Shown: positions 1 through 9,566, numbered from the stretch's first letter. The stretch: 64,000 nt of DNA from Clostridium sp. 1001271st1 H5 (GCF_005845215.1 NZ_SPHO01000007.1:62001-126000), one strand, 5' to 3'. The notes: a model not told the origin generated them from the letters alone. Made by a program: numbers and translations.

Positions 1-1590
1 CATGTTCACACAGCCATGGGACCCGCCGCTCTTATAAATGGAACCGCCAAAGCTGGACCTCCAGCTGGCGTCATGGAAACCAATACCTCCGTTAAAGGGC
101 ATCCAGAATTTAACCGGGCTGGCATATCCCTCCCCTTTCAGCACAGCGTCCCTTTGTTTGTATGTAATGGAGAAAATTCCCGGAGGCGTGGTATGTCCTC
201 TGGAAACATTGCCGGAGACAAAATCTGACTCCAGCACCTTCTCACCATCCTTGTAAAAAATCAGATGCTGGGCCGTCAGGTTCACCTCCGCATAGGTGCC
301 GCCATAATCCGGCCCGTCGTGGCTTGCGGCTGTCTGCAAATAGACCGGCTCCCTGGTAACATTTTCCCCTGTTTCCAGAATCCCAAGCAACTCCTTTGTC
401 TCCTGGGACTGGTTGATTCTCCACCCGTAAAAACCGGACACCTCCACGCTCTGTCCGTAGCTGGTGGCAAAGGAGCGCTTTGTGTATGCTGTGTTATACC
501 TGGTGCCCAGGCTCTTTACATAGGCTGCCGCCTGGTCCGGGTCAATGGATACCTGTTCCCCGTCAGCCACCAGCCATTGATGTATCTCATCCCCGTCCAG
601 CACTTCTGTCTTGCTGCCGAAGGTATAGGTCACAGTCATATTTACATAGCGGTTCCTGGCATCTCTGGCAGCTGCCAGGGAGGAATTATCACTGCGGATG
701 GACGGGGCCTTGTAACACCCCAGGGCATCCAGGTCCAATTCCGGGGCAAGACTGGATATGGCCTGCTCCGCCTGTTCCCTGACTTTCCCCATATCCAGGG
801 TGGTTCCCTCTGTCTCCGGCACAATGGAATACCCCTGTCCCCTGACATAGTCGGACAGGTAAGCGTCCGAGGGCGGGACAGCCCGGCTGCTGTCAAAACA
901 GGACAGTCCCTCCAGTGTCTGCCCCAGTGCATCGTCATCGTAGGCAATCATGGTCCGTATATCATAGGATGGTCCCTTAAGCAGGTATCTGGGCCAGCGG
1001 AAGGGATTCTGCTGGCGTATGATTTCCTCCAGGCTTCCGTCAAACACAGTATGAAGGCCGATTTCATCCCCGGTTATAATCTCATGTTCCTCCCCCCGGA
1101 GCCTGAGCACAAGCCCGTACCCGTTTACACCGGAGGCCATAAGTCCCTTCACATCCTCCACGGTCTTCCCTGATACGTCCATTCCGTTGATGACTGTATG
1201 GGGAAAGTATGTATTCCGGTATCCCAGGGCTTTGTATACATAGACTCCCATCAGCACAATACCGGCCATTAACAGAACCATGGCCCCTGCCTTCCAGCTC
1301 AGGATTTTAGGAAGGGGGCTGTTCCCCTGTACATCCGGGTTTCTTGTTTCCCGGTCCCCGGCTTCCCATCCTTCCTGTGCCTTGTTATCCTTCTCCTGGT
1401 CCGTCTGTGCCTTGTTATCCTTCTCCCGGTCTGCCTGGGCCTTACCCTCCTGCTGCCTGCGTTCCTGTGCCCTGCTCTCTGCCAGCTCCTTCTGGCGCTG
1501 CCTGAAAGCCTCCCTGCTGCGGCTGCGGCGGGGACGGCTTTCCCCGCTGCGGGCAGGTATGGATTCCACCTTGTTTTTATCTTCCCTCAT
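1..1590 (-). CDS. L,D-transpeptidase with peptidoglycan-binding region (3' end cut by window)
   Basis: Makes 3-3 cross-links in peptidoglycan or attaches proteins to it, acting outside the membrane. The visible 530 codons encode a charged cytoplasmic tail (residues 1-95), one membrane segment (about 101-118), a long extracellular region resembling the peptidoglycan-binding domains that precede YkuD catalytic domains, and the start of the catalytic domain. The last visible residues read SHGCVNM, matching the Ser/Cys active-site motif (HGxxN/R-type with catalytic Cys) of YkuD L,D-transpeptidases. The frame is still open at base 1, so only the end of the catalytic domain is missing. The start is the ATG at 1588-1590, seven bases after a GGTAAAGG-like site. 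The Lys/Asp/Glu/Gln-rich tail contains a tandem 10-residue duplication. The gene follows the DUF523 gene by six bases and is probably cotranscribed. Confidence 0.88.
   Translation of the reverse strand, partial: MREDKNKVESIPARSGESRPRRSRSREAFRQRQKELAESRAQERRQQEGKAQADREKDNKAQTDQEKDNKAQEGWEAGDRETRNPDVQGNSPLPKILSWKAGAMVLLMAGIVLMGVYVYKALGYRNTYFPHTVINGMDVSGKTVEDVKGLMASGVNGYGLVLRLRGEEHEIITGDEIGLHTVFDGSLEEIIRQQNPFRWPRYLLKGPSYDIRTMIAYDDDALGQTLEGLSCFDSSRAVPPSDAYLSDYVRGQGYSIVPETEGTTLDMGKVREQAEQAISSLAPELDLDALGCYKAPSIRSDNSSLAAARDARNRYVNMTVTYTFGSKTEVLDGDEIHQWLVADGEQVSIDPDQAAAYVKSLGTRYNTAYTKRSFATSYGQSVEVSGFYGWRINQSQETKELLGILETGENVTREPVYLQTAASHDGPDYGGTYAEVNLTAQHLIFYKDGEKVLESDFVSGNVSRGHTTPPGIFSITYKQRDAVLKGEGYASPVKFWMPFNGGIGFHDASWRSSFGGSIYKSGGSHGCVNM
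1375..1434 (-). repeat. Two tandem 30-bp units inside the L,D-transpeptidase tail
   Basis: Units 1375-1404 and 1405-1434 differ at only a few bases and encode two copies of a ten-residue charged segment of the form AQxDxEKDNK in the cytoplasmic tail. A slippage-type in-frame duplication is the simplest explanation. Confidence 0.85.
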
Positions 1591-1596
1591 GCACCT

Positions 1597-2040
1597 TTAC
1601 CTTTCTATGTCTTCTAACAGTCTCATCACCTGGCTCTCCCCATATACTTCAATCCCATGTTCCTTCAGACATGCGGCGCAGACACCGTCTCCGCCCTTAA
1701 GCGTGCCGGTAAATGTGCCGTCATAAACCTGCCCGCTTCCGCAGGAAGGACTTCTCTCCTTTAAAATGGCTGCCTGACAGCCGTACAGCCGGGCCAGCTT
1801 AAGTACTTCCCCGGCGCCTTTTTCATACGCTGCCGTGACATCCGCTCCATCCCTTGTGATGACTCCGTCTCCCACCCGCTCCGCCGGTGTCCTGGGCGTG
1901 GCCAGACCGCCCATGATTTCCGGACAGACTGGTATCAGATGGTGTCTGCTTAACAGCTCCTCTGCCTGGGAAATCAGTACGCCGCGGCCGTCATATCTGC
2001 ATTCCACTCCCAGCAAACAGGCGCTTACCAGTATATTCAT
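1597..2040 (-). CDS. DUF523 family protein
   Basis: A 147-residue protein of the DUF523 family, whose biochemical role is not established. The N-terminus has the family's ILVSACLLG sequence followed by CRYDG, then CPEIMGGLATPR, and LKERSPSCGSG in the middle; the conserved cysteines suggest metal or cofactor binding. I chose the ATG at 2040 because the ATG at 2049 touches the GGAAGG ribosome binding site with no spacer, whereas 2040 sits nine bases downstream of it. It is transcribed just ahead of the L,D-transpeptidase and shortly after the MATE exporter gene. Confidence 0.85.
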   Translation of the reverse strand: MNILVSACLLGVECRYDGRGVLISQAEELLSRHHLIPVCPEIMGGLATPRTPAERVGDGVITRDGADVTAAYEKGAGEVLKLARLYGCQAAILKERSPSCGSGQVYDGTFTGTLKGGDGVCAACLKEHGIEVYGESQVMRLLEDIER

Positions 2041-2096
2041 ATTCTTCATCCTTCCATTTATGTATGTTTCTGTCTGACAGCCCGCAAACCGTCCTG

Positions 2097-3458
2097 TTAA
2101 AACAGTCTCCGGTTGTCCTTCAGCACCTTCCCGCTCAGCAGGATAAATGTTGTGGATGCGGCTGCACAGGCCATGATGTCCGATATGGGCTCAGCATAGA
2201 ACACAGCCTCCACACCAAAATAACGGGGCAGCAAAAGCATGCCCAGGAAATAGACCGACTTTCTGAACATGGACAGGCTGATGGCCACCTTTGCGATTCC
2301 CATGCCTGTAAAACCGTCCACCACCGTATATTCCACTGCCAGCGGAATGATACACAGGGTAAAAATCCGGATTGCCCATTCCGTAACCTGGACATAGGAC
2401 ATTTCCCTTGTAAATATCCTGACAAAATACCCGGGGCCTGCCTGGGCAATGATGAACATGACCGTTGTAAATGCAATGGACAATAGCAGCACATGCTTCT
2501 CTGCCTTCCGTATACGGTCAGGGCGGCCTGCACCATAATTATAACCCATGACCGTCTGTGTTCCACCGGTAATTCCTCCCAGCGGCATAGTAATAATCAG
2601 CATGAAGCTCTGCACAATGGTATTGCAGGTGAGAAGCATGTCGCTTCTCTCAGGTCCCCCATAGCTGCTTATTATCATGTTCATGACAATGATGAGCAGG
2701 CTGTCCGAGGCAATAATCAGGAATGGGGACAGGCCAACTAACAGCACCTGCTTCATGGTCTTCCACCGGTATCCCCCAAAGGTAATCCGCACCAAAGGCC
2801 GCTTACCAAACAGGAACAGCAGCACATAAATGCAGGACGCCATCTGTGACAGCACGGTTGCAATGGCTGCTCCCCGGACCCCCATATTCATCACAAAGAT
2901 AAACACCGGGTCCAGAACAATATTGCTGACAGCTCCCAGCACCACGGATTTCATACCCACCGTAGCAAATCCCTGGCATATGATAAACTGGTTCATGCCC
3001 GCGGAAATGAGGGCAAATGCAGTGCCTGTCAGATACCAGCTCATATACTGGTTTGCATAGGGAAATATGGCAGGACCTGCGCCGAAAAACACCAGAAGCT
3101 GGTCCTTGAACAAATAGGACACTGTCATGATGATAAGGGCCATGCCTGTCAAAAGGGCAAAGCAGTTGGCCACCATCTGGGTGGCAGCCCTCTCATTCTT
3201 CTGTCCCAGACGAATACTCATGAGAGGCGCTCCTCCCACTCCAATCCAGCTGGCAAAGGATGATATAAGGGTGACCACAGGACCGCATATTCCCACGCCG
3301 GCCAGGGCCAGGGCGCCCACCTCCGGAATATTTCCAATGTACATACGGTCCACAATGCTGTACATCACATTCACAAATTGAGCCAGCATGGAAGGAAATG
3401 CCAGCCTCCACACCAGCCCTCTGACTTTATCTGTATCCAGATTATTCTCCACTTTCAA
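2097..3458 (-). CDS. MATE family efflux transporter
   Basis: A 453-residue inner-membrane antiporter of the MATE family, which expels cationic drugs and metabolites in exchange for Na+ or H+. The N-terminal sequence LAFPSMLAQFVNVMYSIVDRMYIG is family-typical when read in pieces (LAFPSML, YSIVDRMYIG), and hydrophobic segments run throughout, giving the usual twelve helices in two halves. Translation appears to start at TTG (3456-3458), nine bases after an AGGAG site; there is no nearer ATG with a better site. Substrate cannot be told from sequence. It lies between the YtvI-like gene and DUF523, all on the same strand with 40-60 base gaps. Confidence 0.9.
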   Translation of the reverse strand: MKVENNLDTDKVRGLVWRLAFPSMLAQFVNVMYSIVDRMYIGNIPEVGALALAGVGICGPVVTLISSFASWIGVGGAPLMSIRLGQKNERAATQMVANCFALLTGMALIIMTVSYLFKDQLLVFFGAGPAIFPYANQYMSWYLTGTAFALISAGMNQFIICQGFATVGMKSVVLGAVSNIVLDPVFIFVMNMGVRGAAIATVLSQMASCIYVLLFLFGKRPLVRITFGGYRWKTMKQVLLVGLSPFLIIASDSLLIIVMNMIISSYGGPERSDMLLTCNTIVQSFMLIITMPLGGITGGTQTVMGYNYGAGRPDRIRKAEKHVLLLSIAFTTVMFIIAQAGPGYFVRIFTREMSYVQVTEWAIRIFTLCIIPLAVEYTVVDGFTGMGIAKVAISLSMFRKSVYFLGMLLLPRYFGVEAVFYAEPISDIMACAAASTTFILLSGKVLKDNRRLF

Positions 3459-3511
3459 CTCCGTCTTCTCCTGATTACATTTTATTCCTTATTTACCTCA
3501 ACAGCCGGCTG

Positions 3512-4648
3512 TCATACCTCTTTATGCCGGAATCGTTCGATATCCTTGACAAGGATACACACGCTGTCCGTGATACCCTTAAATGCACCGTAATGGTACA
3601 GGTTCACAAACAGCAGGCCTATGGGCACGGCCAGAATCATTCCCGCGATTCCGTCCGCCTTAAATCCCAGATACAGCAAAAACAGCGTGATAAGGGGGGG
3701 CAGGCCCATACTGTCTCCCACCAGCTTCGGCTGTACAATCTGTCTGGTTACCTGGGTTAATACGTATATAAGCAGCAGCCCTGCCGCAAAGGCGTACTCG
3801 CCTCCCAGAAGCTTGATAAGCCCCCACGGAAGAAGGGCTGTTCCTGTTCCAAACACAGGCAGGAAATCCAGGAAAGCAATGAGAAAAGCCCACAAGGGAC
3901 CGTATCCCACTCCCAGAACTAAAAACCCAACCGTGAGAATCAGCCACACCACTGCCATGATTTTAAACTGGGCCATAAAATAGCTCCCTATAAGATGGCG
4001 CACCTCACCCTTCAGATACAGCCCGTAGTGGCCTGCCCATTGGGGCGTATGGGCTTTTATGACTGCCAGGATGCGGTCCCTGTCCACGATAAAGAAGTAC
4101 GCAGACAGGATGGTGACCACGGTATAGACCAGGATAGCCGGAAGGCTTTTCGCCACAGTCCCGGCCGCCTCCACGGTGGGGGATGCAATCTTCTCCACAA
4201 CCGTTCCCATATAGCTTCCCAGATTATTACCGAACTGGGCCCAGCTCTGCTGTATGCTGTCAGGCATAAAATCAAACAGGTGCTCCAGCTGTTCCATGCT
4301 GCGGGCCACATCCCCTTCAATACCGGCATAGAGCCCGGGAAGGTCCATTATGAACTGGCGCAGCAGGACAAAGGTTCTTGACACCAGAAGATATAAAAGT
4401 CCGATGACAAGGGCCAGGGCCGCCGCCACAATGACAATGGAGCTGTGCCTGCGCACCAGCCTCATCCGGCGCTCCAGGAAACGAACCAGGGGATTGGCTA
4501 TCATTGCTATCACCCAGCCTATGACAAATGGCATGAAAAACTTCAAAAGCCTTGGTCCCAGCAGGCAGATTAAAAGCCAGCCCGTCAACGGGATTACTAT
4601 ATTAAGTATAAGACGAAGATAATGCTTCCAGCCTGTTTCTTCCATCAT
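3512..4648 (-). CDS. ytvI: YtvI-like AI-2E family membrane protein
   Basis: About 378 residues with paired N-terminal membrane helices, a central soluble segment (roughly residues 100-150) and a C-terminal group of helices containing FLIAFLDFLPVFGTGTALLPWG in pieces and QIVQPKLVGDSMGLPP, the signature region of AI-2E/PerM-type transporters. The clostridial members of this length are usually annotated as sporulation integral membrane protein YtvI; transport substrate is unknown. The ATG at 4669 lies upstream of the AGGAGAG site, so I take the ATG at 4648 as start. The stop is followed closely by the MATE gene, and the hisC-like gene ends 28 bases upstream. Confidence 0.82.
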   Translation of the reverse strand: MMEETGWKHYLRLILNIVIPLTGWLLICLLGPRLLKFFMPFVIGWVIAMIANPLVRFLERRMRLVRRHSSIVIVAAALALVIGLLYLLVSRTFVLLRQFIMDLPGLYAGIEGDVARSMEQLEHLFDFMPDSIQQSWAQFGNNLGSYMGTVVEKIASPTVEAAGTVAKSLPAILVYTVVTILSAYFFIVDRDRILAVIKAHTPQWAGHYGLYLKGEVRHLIGSYFMAQFKIMAVVWLILTVGFLVLGVGYGPLWAFLIAFLDFLPVFGTGTALLPWGLIKLLGGEYAFAAGLLLIYVLTQVTRQIVQPKLVGDSMGLPPLITLFLLYLGFKADGIAGMILAVPIGLLFVNLYHYGAFKGITDSVCILVKDIERFRHKEV

Positions 4649-4676
4649 ATCCATCTCTCCTGCCTGCACACAGCCT

Positions 4677-5759
4677 TTATTCAGAATCCTCTGTTTCCTT
4701 CCACTCCCTCAGATACTGCTCCAGGAACCGGAACAGGGCGTCCATCTCCTGGTCCGTGCCAATGCTGACGCGCAGGCTGTTGTCCAGCCTGGGCGCATTG
4801 AAATAGCGCACGTAAATCCGCTCCCTTTTCAGCGCGTCGAACATGGCCCTGGCCGGAACACGCGCATGGGTAACCAGGATGAAATTCGTCATGGAATCCG
4901 GGAAGGTGAATCCAAGCTCTGCAAACCGTTTCTTGGAGCGCTCCCTGGTAGCTATGATTTTTGCCTTTGCCGCCTCAAAATATGCCCTGTCTTTTACGGC
5001 CTGGACACCTGCAATCTGGGACGGCAGGTTCATGGTATAGGAGTTATAGGAATATTTTACATCATTCAGCGCTTTAATCAATACAGGGCTTCCCAGGGCA
5101 AAGCCGATGCGCACCCCTGCCATGGAACGGGACTTGCTGAAGGTCTGGACCACCAGCAGGTTATCATACCTGGGCAGAAGCTCTCTGGCGGAGGGGCCTG
5201 CAAAGTCGATGTATGCCTCATCCACCATAACAATCACATCCTGGTTGGCCTTTAGGATTTCCTCCACCTGGTCCAGGGGCATGTAGATGCCGGTAGGCGC
5301 ATTGGGGTTTGGGAATATGATTCCCCCATTTTCCCCTTTATAATCCTCAGGAAGGATGGCCAGGTTCCCGTCTAACGCCGGTGTCTCATAAGGAATCCGG
5401 TACAGGTCAGCCCATACCTTGTAAAAGGAGTAGGTGATATCCGGAAACAGCACCGGCTTTTTGGAGTTAAAAAAGGTCAGGAAGGACATGGCTATGACAT
5501 CGTCAGAGCCAACCCCCACAAACACCTGGTCCTGCCCCACTCCGTAAAATTCCGCCAGGGCTTTCACAAGCTCTGCCGAGGACGGGTCGGGATATTTGCG
5601 CAGCCGGTCCGCATCCATCTCCTTTAAAGCCTTTTCCACGCCCGGTGCAGGCGGGTATGGATTTTCATTGGTATTCAGTTTTATCAGTTTATCGCCTGCC
5701 GGCTGGTCCCCGGGTACATAGGGAACCACCTGGCGTATGTTCATTTCCCATGGTTTCAT
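4677..5759 (-). CDS. hisC: Histidinol-phosphate aminotransferase
   Basis: A 360-residue PLP enzyme of fold type I that interconverts imidazole acetol phosphate and histidinol phosphate in histidine synthesis. Visible features are the N-terminal KLNTNENPYPP substrate loop, NPNAPTG near residue 153, VDEAYIDF near 180, the PLP lysine in FSKSRSMAGVRIGF (about residue 209) and C-terminal LRVSIGT. Length matches the family. RBS AGGAGG lies nine bases before the ATG. No other his genes are in the window, and paralogues can act on tyrosine or phenylalanine precursors; an aromatic role is possible since shikimate genes are elsewhere in the window. Confidence 0.87.
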   Translation of the reverse strand: MKPWEMNIRQVVPYVPGDQPAGDKLIKLNTNENPYPPAPGVEKALKEMDADRLRKYPDPSSAELVKALAEFYGVGQDQVFVGVGSDDVIAMSFLTFFNSKKPVLFPDITYSFYKVWADLYRIPYETPALDGNLAILPEDYKGENGGIIFPNPNAPTGIYMPLDQVEEILKANQDVIVMVDEAYIDFAGPSARELLPRYDNLLVVQTFSKSRSMAGVRIGFALGSPVLIKALNDVKYSYNSYTMNLPSQIAGVQAVKDRAYFEAAKAKIIATRERSKKRFAELGFTFPDSMTNFILVTHARVPARAMFDALKRERIYVRYFNAPRLDNSLRVSIGTDQEMDALFRFLEQYLREWKETEDSE

Positions 5760-5810
5760 GTCTGCTTTCCTCCTGAATTCTGACTCACTGCCGCTTCACG
5801 GCCCAGGTCC

Positions 5811-7010
5811 CTATGCCTGCTTCCCGAGTCCGTAATCTGCGGCCACCTTTGCAAAGGCGGGAAGGGAACGCTCAATCTGCTCATAGGACACGCAGTAGGA
5901 AATGCGCACATAGCCGGGGCATGCAAAGGAGGTGCCCGGAACAACCAGTACATTGTACTTCTTACAGTTCTCACAGAATTTCTTTTCATCGGCCTCCGGA
6001 GACTTGACAAAAAGGTAAAAAGCGCCCTGGGGCTTGATGCACTGGAATCCCAGGTCCTTAAGCCCGTTGTAGAGCAGGTTCCTGTTCCTGTCATATGCCT
6101 CCAGGTTTACCTGGGCGTCCAGGCAGCGCATGACAACCCTCTGCATCAGGGACGGGGCGTTGACGCAGCCCAGCACCCGGTTTGCAATGGTGGCTGCATT
6201 GAACACTTCCTCACTGTCCTTTAAGGCATTGGGAATCACCAGATAACCGATACGCTCTCCCGGCAGGGACAGGGACTTGCTGTAGGAGTAGCAGATAACG
6301 GTGTTGTCATAGACATTGGTCACGTAGGGCACTTCCACGCCGTCGTAGGCCAGTTCCCTGTAGGGCTCGTCGGACAGCAGCACGATGTCTGTGCCAAATT
6401 CCTTTTCCTTGGCCCGCATGATATCGGCCATCTTTGTAAGGGTTTCCAGGGAATACACCACGCCGGTAGGGTTGTTGGGGGTATTGATGATGACAGCCTT
6501 GGTCCTTGCGTTTATCTTCTGCTCAAATTCTGCCAGATTAGGCTCAAAATCCCTTGTATCCGGTGAAATGACCACCAGGTTTCCATCGTAATTGCGGACA
6601 TAATTTCCATACTCCACAAAATAAGGTGCAAAGGCAATGACTTCATCCCCCGGATTCAGCAATGTCTTCAAAATCACATTCAGGCCGCTGGCAGCCCCCA
6701 CGGTCATCAGGATGTTATTCCGGCAAAAGCTGGTGCCGAAACGTTTATTCAGTGATTCGGCCACGGCCTGTCTCACGTCCTCGTAGCCGGCATTGCTCAT
6801 ATAACCATGGACAAAGGTGGACTCTTCTTCCTTCAGGATATCACAGATTGCCTGGTTCACCTCTGCCGGGGCCGGCACATTGGGGTTGCCCAGACTGAAA
6901 TCGTACACATTCTCCGCTCCGTGGATGGCAGCCAGACGCTTGCCCTCCTCAAACATGGCGCGGATGGCGGAATTGTTGTTGACTAATGGTTTCATTTTCT
7001 CTGATATCAT
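5811..7010 (-). CDS. Class I pyridoxal-phosphate aminotransferase (aspartate-type)
   Basis: A 399-residue cytosolic aminotransferase. It has the FSLGNPNVPAP substrate loop, TVGAASGLNV cofactor-binding turn, NTPNNPTGVVY, LSDEPYREL and the PLP lysine in SYSKSLSLPGERIGY; the C-terminal GYVRISYCV supplies the carboxylate-binding arginine. The closest named activity is aspartate or general amino-acid:2-oxoacid transamination, but specificity cannot be assigned. It lies 51 bases upstream of hisC on the same strand and may share its transcript. Confidence 0.87.
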   Translation of the reverse strand: MISEKMKPLVNNNSAIRAMFEEGKRLAAIHGAENVYDFSLGNPNVPAPAEVNQAICDILKEEESTFVHGYMSNAGYEDVRQAVAESLNKRFGTSFCRNNILMTVGAASGLNVILKTLLNPGDEVIAFAPYFVEYGNYVRNYDGNLVVISPDTRDFEPNLAEFEQKINARTKAVIINTPNNPTGVVYSLETLTKMADIMRAKEKEFGTDIVLLSDEPYRELAYDGVEVPYVTNVYDNTVICYSYSKSLSLPGERIGYLVIPNALKDSEEVFNAATIANRVLGCVNAPSLMQRVVMRCLDAQVNLEAYDRNRNLLYNGLKDLGFQCIKPQGAFYLFVKSPEADEKKFCENCKKYNVLVVPGTSFACPGYVRISYCVSYEQIERSLPAFAKVAADYGLGKQA

Positions 7011-7117
7011 ACTTATGTCCTCTCTTTCTCCCTGATGGCGGACCTCACATTATTTTACATATACTGGCTGGTCCATCTGTTGATATGATTGTAGCTTTAC
7101 GGCAAAGGATTGTCAAT

Positions 7118-7146
7118 AAAAAGAAGAGGCAGAATTATCTTCTGCC
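7118..7146 (-). terminator. Intrinsic terminator after the AGCS symporter
   Basis: On the minus strand a seven-base stem GGCAGAA/TTCTGCC with a six-base loop is followed, after five bases, by a run of five T. It lies about 50 bases past the symporter stop codon. Confidence 0.6.
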
Positions 7147-7172
7147 CCTTTGGGAGTAGCTGTCCGGCCGGT

Positions 7173-7194
7173 TTGGGACGGCCTGCCGTCCCAA
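7173..7194 (-). other. Perfect hairpin touching the symporter stop codon
   Basis: TTGGGACGG and CCGTCCCAA form a nine-base stem with a four-base loop beginning six bases after the TAA of the AGCS gene. It has no T-run and precedes the separate terminator at 7118-7146; it may protect the mRNA 3' end. Confidence 0.5.
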
Positions 7195-7197
7195 CGG

Positions 7198-8550
7198 TTA
7201 CCGCTGAAACTCCTCCCGTGAAAAATATTCCTTTGTAGCCTTCCTGACCTGGGGTGCCAGCGCTACCATGGCAATCAGGTTGGGGATGGTGAGAAGCCCC
7301 AGAGCCACATCCTGGATGACCCAGACCAGCTCAATCTCCGCCAATGCGCCGATAATGCAAAAGCAGGGGAATACGTATTTAAATTTGTCGGCCACCTTTG
7401 TCCCGAATATGTAGTTCAGACCCACGAAACCGAAATACCACTGGCTCATCAGGGTTGTGGAGGAAAACAGCAGGAGACAGACAGCCACCACATAGCGCAG
7501 GGGTTCCCACACGCTGGCAAATGCATTGATGGCCAGCACATTTCCCGGCGCTCCCGAATCCAGCACGCCGGTAACTCCCAGCACCAGTCCGGTAATGGTA
7601 CAGATGACAAAGGTGTCTAAGAAAACCTCCGCCACGCCTGTAATGCCCTGCTGCACCGGGTGGTCTACCTGGGCGGCGGAATGGATAACCGGCGCCGAAC
7701 CCTCGCCGGCTTCATTGGAATACAGGCCCCTGGCAACACCCTTTTGCATGGCAATCAGCATGGAGCCCATGGCGCCGCCCGCCATGGCCCTGAGGCCGAA
7801 GGCTCCGGCAAAGATGTCTGCGAATACGCCCGGCACCCTGGTTATATTGGCAGCAATGATGAGAAGCCCGCCCACCACATAGATGAGCGCCATAGTAGGA
7901 ACCAGCTTCTGGGCCACATGGGCCAGACGTTTAAGTCCGCCCAGTGTAATAACAAAAATAATGAATACAAGGGCAACTCCCGTGGTCAGATAGGGAACGC
8001 CGAAATTCTCCTTCATGACACCGCTTATGGTGTTGGACTGGATAAAGTTGCCTCCGATAATCTGGGTCACCATAAAGAAGGCGCACAGTACAGCCAGCCA
8101 GGGCGCGTGCAGTCCCTTTTTGATATAGTACATGGGACCGCCCACATAATTTCCCTCTTCATTCTTCTCGCGGTACAGCATACCAAGAATGATTTCACCG
8201 TACTTGGTAGCCATTCCCACAAAGGCAGCCACCCACATCCAAAAGATGGCTCCCATGCCGCCTGCCAGCACGGCCGTGGACACGCCCACAATGTTGCCGC
8301 TTCCCACGCAGGACGCCACTGCCGTACACAAGGCCTGGAAGGAAGATATGGTTCCTGCTTCTTTGGACTCCTTGTTCTTTGAGAGAATGGGCTCCCAGAT
8401 TGTCTTTTTTATGATGTATCCAAAACGCCGTATCTGTATGCCTCCTGTTATGATTGTATATAAAAGCCCCACTCCAAGAAGCACAAACAACAGCCAGTTG
8501 CCCCACAGCCAGTCGTCAAAAGCCGTAAGAATCTGCTGAAGCTCTTTCAT
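7198..8550 (-). CDS. AGCS family alanine/glycine:sodium symporter
   Basis: A 450-residue membrane carrier of the AGCS family, which imports small neutral amino acids with Na+. Family signatures seen are TIITGGIQIRRFGYIIK near the N-terminus, FQALCTAVASCVGSGNIVGV, KYGEIILGMLYREKNEEGNYVGGPMYYI in pieces, and GLYSNEAGEGSAPVIHSAAQVDHPVQQG in pieces around residue 270. About ten to eleven hydrophobic segments are present. RBS AGGAGG precedes the ATG by eight bases. The gene is 26 bases downstream of the PHP hydrolase and probably in one operon with it and the MFS carrier. Serine transport would fit the neighbouring serine dehydratase, but that is inference. Confidence 0.92.
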   Translation of the reverse strand: MKELQQILTAFDDWLWGNWLLFVLLGVGLLYTIITGGIQIRRFGYIIKKTIWEPILSKNKESKEAGTISSFQALCTAVASCVGSGNIVGVSTAVLAGGMGAIFWMWVAAFVGMATKYGEIILGMLYREKNEEGNYVGGPMYYIKKGLHAPWLAVLCAFFMVTQIIGGNFIQSNTISGVMKENFGVPYLTTGVALVFIIFVITLGGLKRLAHVAQKLVPTMALIYVVGGLLIIAANITRVPGVFADIFAGAFGLRAMAGGAMGSMLIAMQKGVARGLYSNEAGEGSAPVIHSAAQVDHPVQQGITGVAEVFLDTFVICTITGLVLGVTGVLDSGAPGNVLAINAFASVWEPLRYVVAVCLLLFSSTTLMSQWYFGFVGLNYIFGTKVADKFKYVFPCFCIIGALAEIELVWVIQDVALGLLTIPNLIAMVALAPQVRKATKEYFSREEFQR

Positions 8551-8576
8551 TCTTCCTTTCCTCCTTTAGTACCTGA

Positions 8577-9566
8577 TTACCATTCCAGATAGATGGGATT
8601 CGTCCACGCGGTGCGGCCGTATTTGTCCACTGCCTCCACCCGTATATAGGTCTCATGGCCCTTTAAGGCGTATTCCGCATGGTTCAGGGTATCCTTAAAC
8701 CTCTCCCCCAGAACCGTGGTCCCGTCATTGATGATATTTCCGCATACAAAGTTTACATGATTCACATTGGATGTGTCAATCCATACCTTGCCGTCCCGCA
8801 CACCCCAGTCATATATCTCAGGGCCGGATGAGGAATAATAATTGCCGTCCATAAAGTTCTGCACAATGCCGTCATGGCTTAAGTCAGGGGACTGGACGCA
8901 AATCCAGCCGCCGCAGGAATCCTCAAACAGCCCCTCGTTGTGATTGTCATCACTGGCAAATGCATTGATTTTCTTTCCCATGCGCAGCATCCTGTCCCAG
9001 TACGTCACATCGTAACCCGTATTGGACTCCTGCACCGTATTGAAGTTAAAAATCTCCAGGGAGCTGATTCCCTCTGTGTAGATAAACTCATCCTCTGTCA
9101 CCCGGCTCCAGATGGGGTGATTGTAGGTGGTGACGCAGCCATGGTCCCTCAGCATGTCGGCCACCTCCTGGGCAGCCTTTGGACCGGTCCACTCACCGAA
9201 AAATTTCATAGGGGGGATGTACTGCATGTGCCCGTAGGTCCCCAGGGGAGCTGCGTCCTGCATGGCCTGCGTACCCAGGATACCGTGGAGGTGATGTATC
9301 TTATAGCGCTCCCCTGTGCCCTTTGCCCGGTACAGCACCACACTGCTCTCCACCGCCGGCACTATGATGAACTGTTCCGTGTTGAACTGCTCCCGGTAGT
9401 CTGTAAATATGTCATGCTCGGAAAAGCACATAAAATGGTATCCGTTGTCCCTGTAAAGCTTCACGGACTGCTCCGGGGTGAGCATGCCGTCCGACACCGT
9501 GGTATGGCTGTGGATATTGCCTTTATACCAGTTTCCGCAATTTTTAAAACCATGATATTCCTTCAT
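8577..9566 (-). CDS. CehA/McbA-type PHP domain metallohydrolase
   Basis: About 329 residues. The N-terminus carries the PHP metal-binding motif IHSHTTVSDG, followed by FSEHD, a central TYNHPIWS with a metal-binding His, and FASDDNHN near two thirds of the length, the pattern of PHP phosphoesterases and of the CehA/McbA group that includes carbaryl hydrolase. A C-terminal beta-rich region (from about residue 235) is also typical of this group. The substrate is unknown; the intracellular location is inferred from lack of a signal peptide. I use the ATG at 9566; a TTG at 9596 is in frame but lacks an evident ribosome binding site. Sandwiched between an MFS carrier and the AGCS symporter, it may process an imported compound. 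Confidence 0.82.
   Translation of the reverse strand: MKEYHGFKNCGNWYKGNIHSHTTVSDGMLTPEQSVKLYRDNGYHFMCFSEHDIFTDYREQFNTEQFIIVPAVESSVVLYRAKGTGERYKIHHLHGILGTQAMQDAAPLGTYGHMQYIPPMKFFGEWTGPKAAQEVADMLRDHGCVTTYNHPIWSRVTEDEFIYTEGISSLEIFNFNTVQESNTGYDVTYWDRMLRMGKKINAFASDDNHNEGLFEDSCGGWICVQSPDLSHDGIVQNFMDGNYYSSSGPEIYDWGVRDGKVWIDTSNVNHVNFVCGNIINDGTTVLGERFKDTLNHAEYALKGHETYIRVEAVDKYGRTAWTNPIYLEW

Noticed and set aside
265..1173. 302-codon open frame on the plus strand
   Set aside because: It lies opposite the L,D-transpeptidase gene, has no ribosome binding site and gives an unconvincing protein.
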